From the NCBI GenBank assembly GCA_018241185.1, contig JAFEEH010000165.1, forward strand, positions 1-37,224: a stretch of DNA of 37,224 nucleotides. Reading direction: 5' to 3'. Shown piece after piece: positions 34,765 through 37,224 of the stretch (position 1 is its first letter; each line of letters begins with the position of its first letter). The notes beneath the pieces were generated by a model, which made no database searches, had not been told where the DNA came from, and saw only the letters and a program-made list of their open reading frames with translations. The DNA is from Pseudomonadota bacterium (GTDB lineage: Bacteria > Pseudomonadota > Gammaproteobacteria > Burkholderiales > Burkholderiaceae_C). Made by a program: the position numbers and the translations under genes.

Positions 34765-35573
34765 GGCGGCGCCGCGCGCATCGAGGATGGCACGCGCGAC
34801 CTCGACGAAGCCCGCCCCGCGTTCGCTCGGCGTGACGTAGCGCGGCAGCTGCGACAGGTGCGGCACGAAGCGCGCGATGTTCGCCACGCCGATGCTGTGC
34901 GGGAAGGCCTGGAACATGAGCTGGTCGTTGGTCGAGTCGCCGACGTAGGCCCAGCGGTCCATCTCGTCGTCGAGCGAGCGGCCCCAGAGCTCGCGCACGA
35001 TCCAGCGCGCGCCCTCGAGCTTGTTGTGCTCGCCGTACCAGCCGTTGACGTGGATGCTGCTCACGGTGGCGTGCATGCCCTCGTGGCGCATGGCCAGCAC
35101 CACTTTGTCGATCTGGGCATCGCTCAGTTGGGTGAACTCGCTGTGGTCGATCGCGATGTCGCATTCGCGGCCGGCCGAGTCGGTGGCGCGGCGCGCGCCG
35201 GGGATGTCGCGCTCGATCTGCGCCAGCACGGCCTGCATGCGCGCGAAGTTGGCGGCGCGCGTGGCGGCGTCCTGCTGGTAGCGCCGCGCCAGCGTGCCGT
35301 CGGCTTCACGCACCAGCGCCATCGCCCCGTTCTCCGGCACGATCGCGTCGACCGGCCAGGTGGCGGCAAAGCGTTCGCTCCAGCCCACGGGCCGGCCGGT
35401 GATGGGCACCACATGCAGGCCTGCGGCCTTCAACGCGCCCAGCGCCTGCACCACCTCGGGCGGCACGGCGCCGGCGGTGGTGAGCGTGTCGTCGATGTCG
35501 GTGAAGAGGCCCACCAGGCCGCGGCGCGCCTGGGCCGGCCACCCGGCCAGCGGCGCCATGCTGCGCGCGCCCA

Positions 35574-35574
<1 letters not shown>
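34741..35574 (-). CDS. HAD-IIB phosphatase, mannosyl-3-phosphoglycerate/sucrose-phosphatase-like
   Basis: A 277-residue HAD-superfamily phosphohydrolase. Motif I is FTDIDDTLTT (nucleophile and acid Asp in DxDxT), motif II is PITGRP, and motif III is YVGDSTNDQLMF. The IIB cap lies between, with VPENGAMALV, as in mannosyl-3-phosphoglycerate phosphatase and sucrose/trehalose phosphatases. The start at 35574 forms TGATG with the prfC stop, so the two are translationally coupled; a later ATG at 35559 is possible. The last residues (EFQAKKA) and the stop are encoded by repeat copy C. Substrate uncertain; a compatible-solute phosphate is the family guess. Confidence 0.85.
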
Positions 35575-37208
<1,634 letters not shown>

Positions 37209-37224
37209 GGGGTTACTCCAGGCA

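Overview
The window is high-GC, densely coded DNA. It looks like a betaproteobacterial chromosome, most likely Burkholderiales/Comamonadaceae (Variovorax- or Acidovorax-like). This is inferred from a Bug-type solute-binding protein, many solute-specific ABC systems, a double-length UvrA, and short intergenic repeats of a type I associate with that family. No rRNA, tRNA, phage, transposase or CRISPR was seen. The taxonomic call is not from a search.

Layout. (1) 1-2160: the 5' two thirds of nirB (assimilatory nitrite reductase, minus strand, running off the left edge). It sits behind a 413-base leader with a sigma-54-type promoter and two hexaloop hairpins resembling an ANTAR (NasT/NasR) antitermination target. 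(2) 2161-3549: YbaK-like deacylase, DUF1289 protein and a DsbA-fold isomerase. (3) 3804-5849: an MHS-family MFS carrier with a large soluble insertion, a terminator and a small membrane protein. (4) 5903-14173: a catabolic island with a divergent LysR regulator, a PLP-dependent C-S lyase, a complete polar amino acid ABC transporter, a DUF169 protein and an ADP-forming acyl-CoA synthetase. (5) 14186-15301: an orphan branched-chain-type binding protein, divergent from uvrA across a perfect inverted repeat. (6) 15497-21298: a 1933-residue UvrA with four ABC ATPase cassettes, that is two UvrA units in one chain. A repeat-derived peptide is inserted in the first unit. (7) 21403-24960: SMP-30-type lactonase, VF530 DNA-binding protein, histone-deacetylase-fold hydrolase and an orphan Bug protein. 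(8) 25040-34695: a semialdehyde dehydrogenase, a TetR regulator, and a seven-gene operon of extended SDR, GNAT protein, DapA-family lyase, SsuABC/NMT1-type ABC transporter and enolase-superfamily enzyme. A palindrome overlaps the -35 of its promoter. (9) 34741-37208: prfC, translationally coupled to a HAD-IIB phosphatase.

The best candidates for undescribed biology are the two coherent but unassigned catabolic islands (4 and 8), the four-cassette UvrA, and the nirB leader. Short dispersed repeats have been captured into at least three coding regions (DUF1289 N-terminus, HAD C-terminus and UvrA interior).
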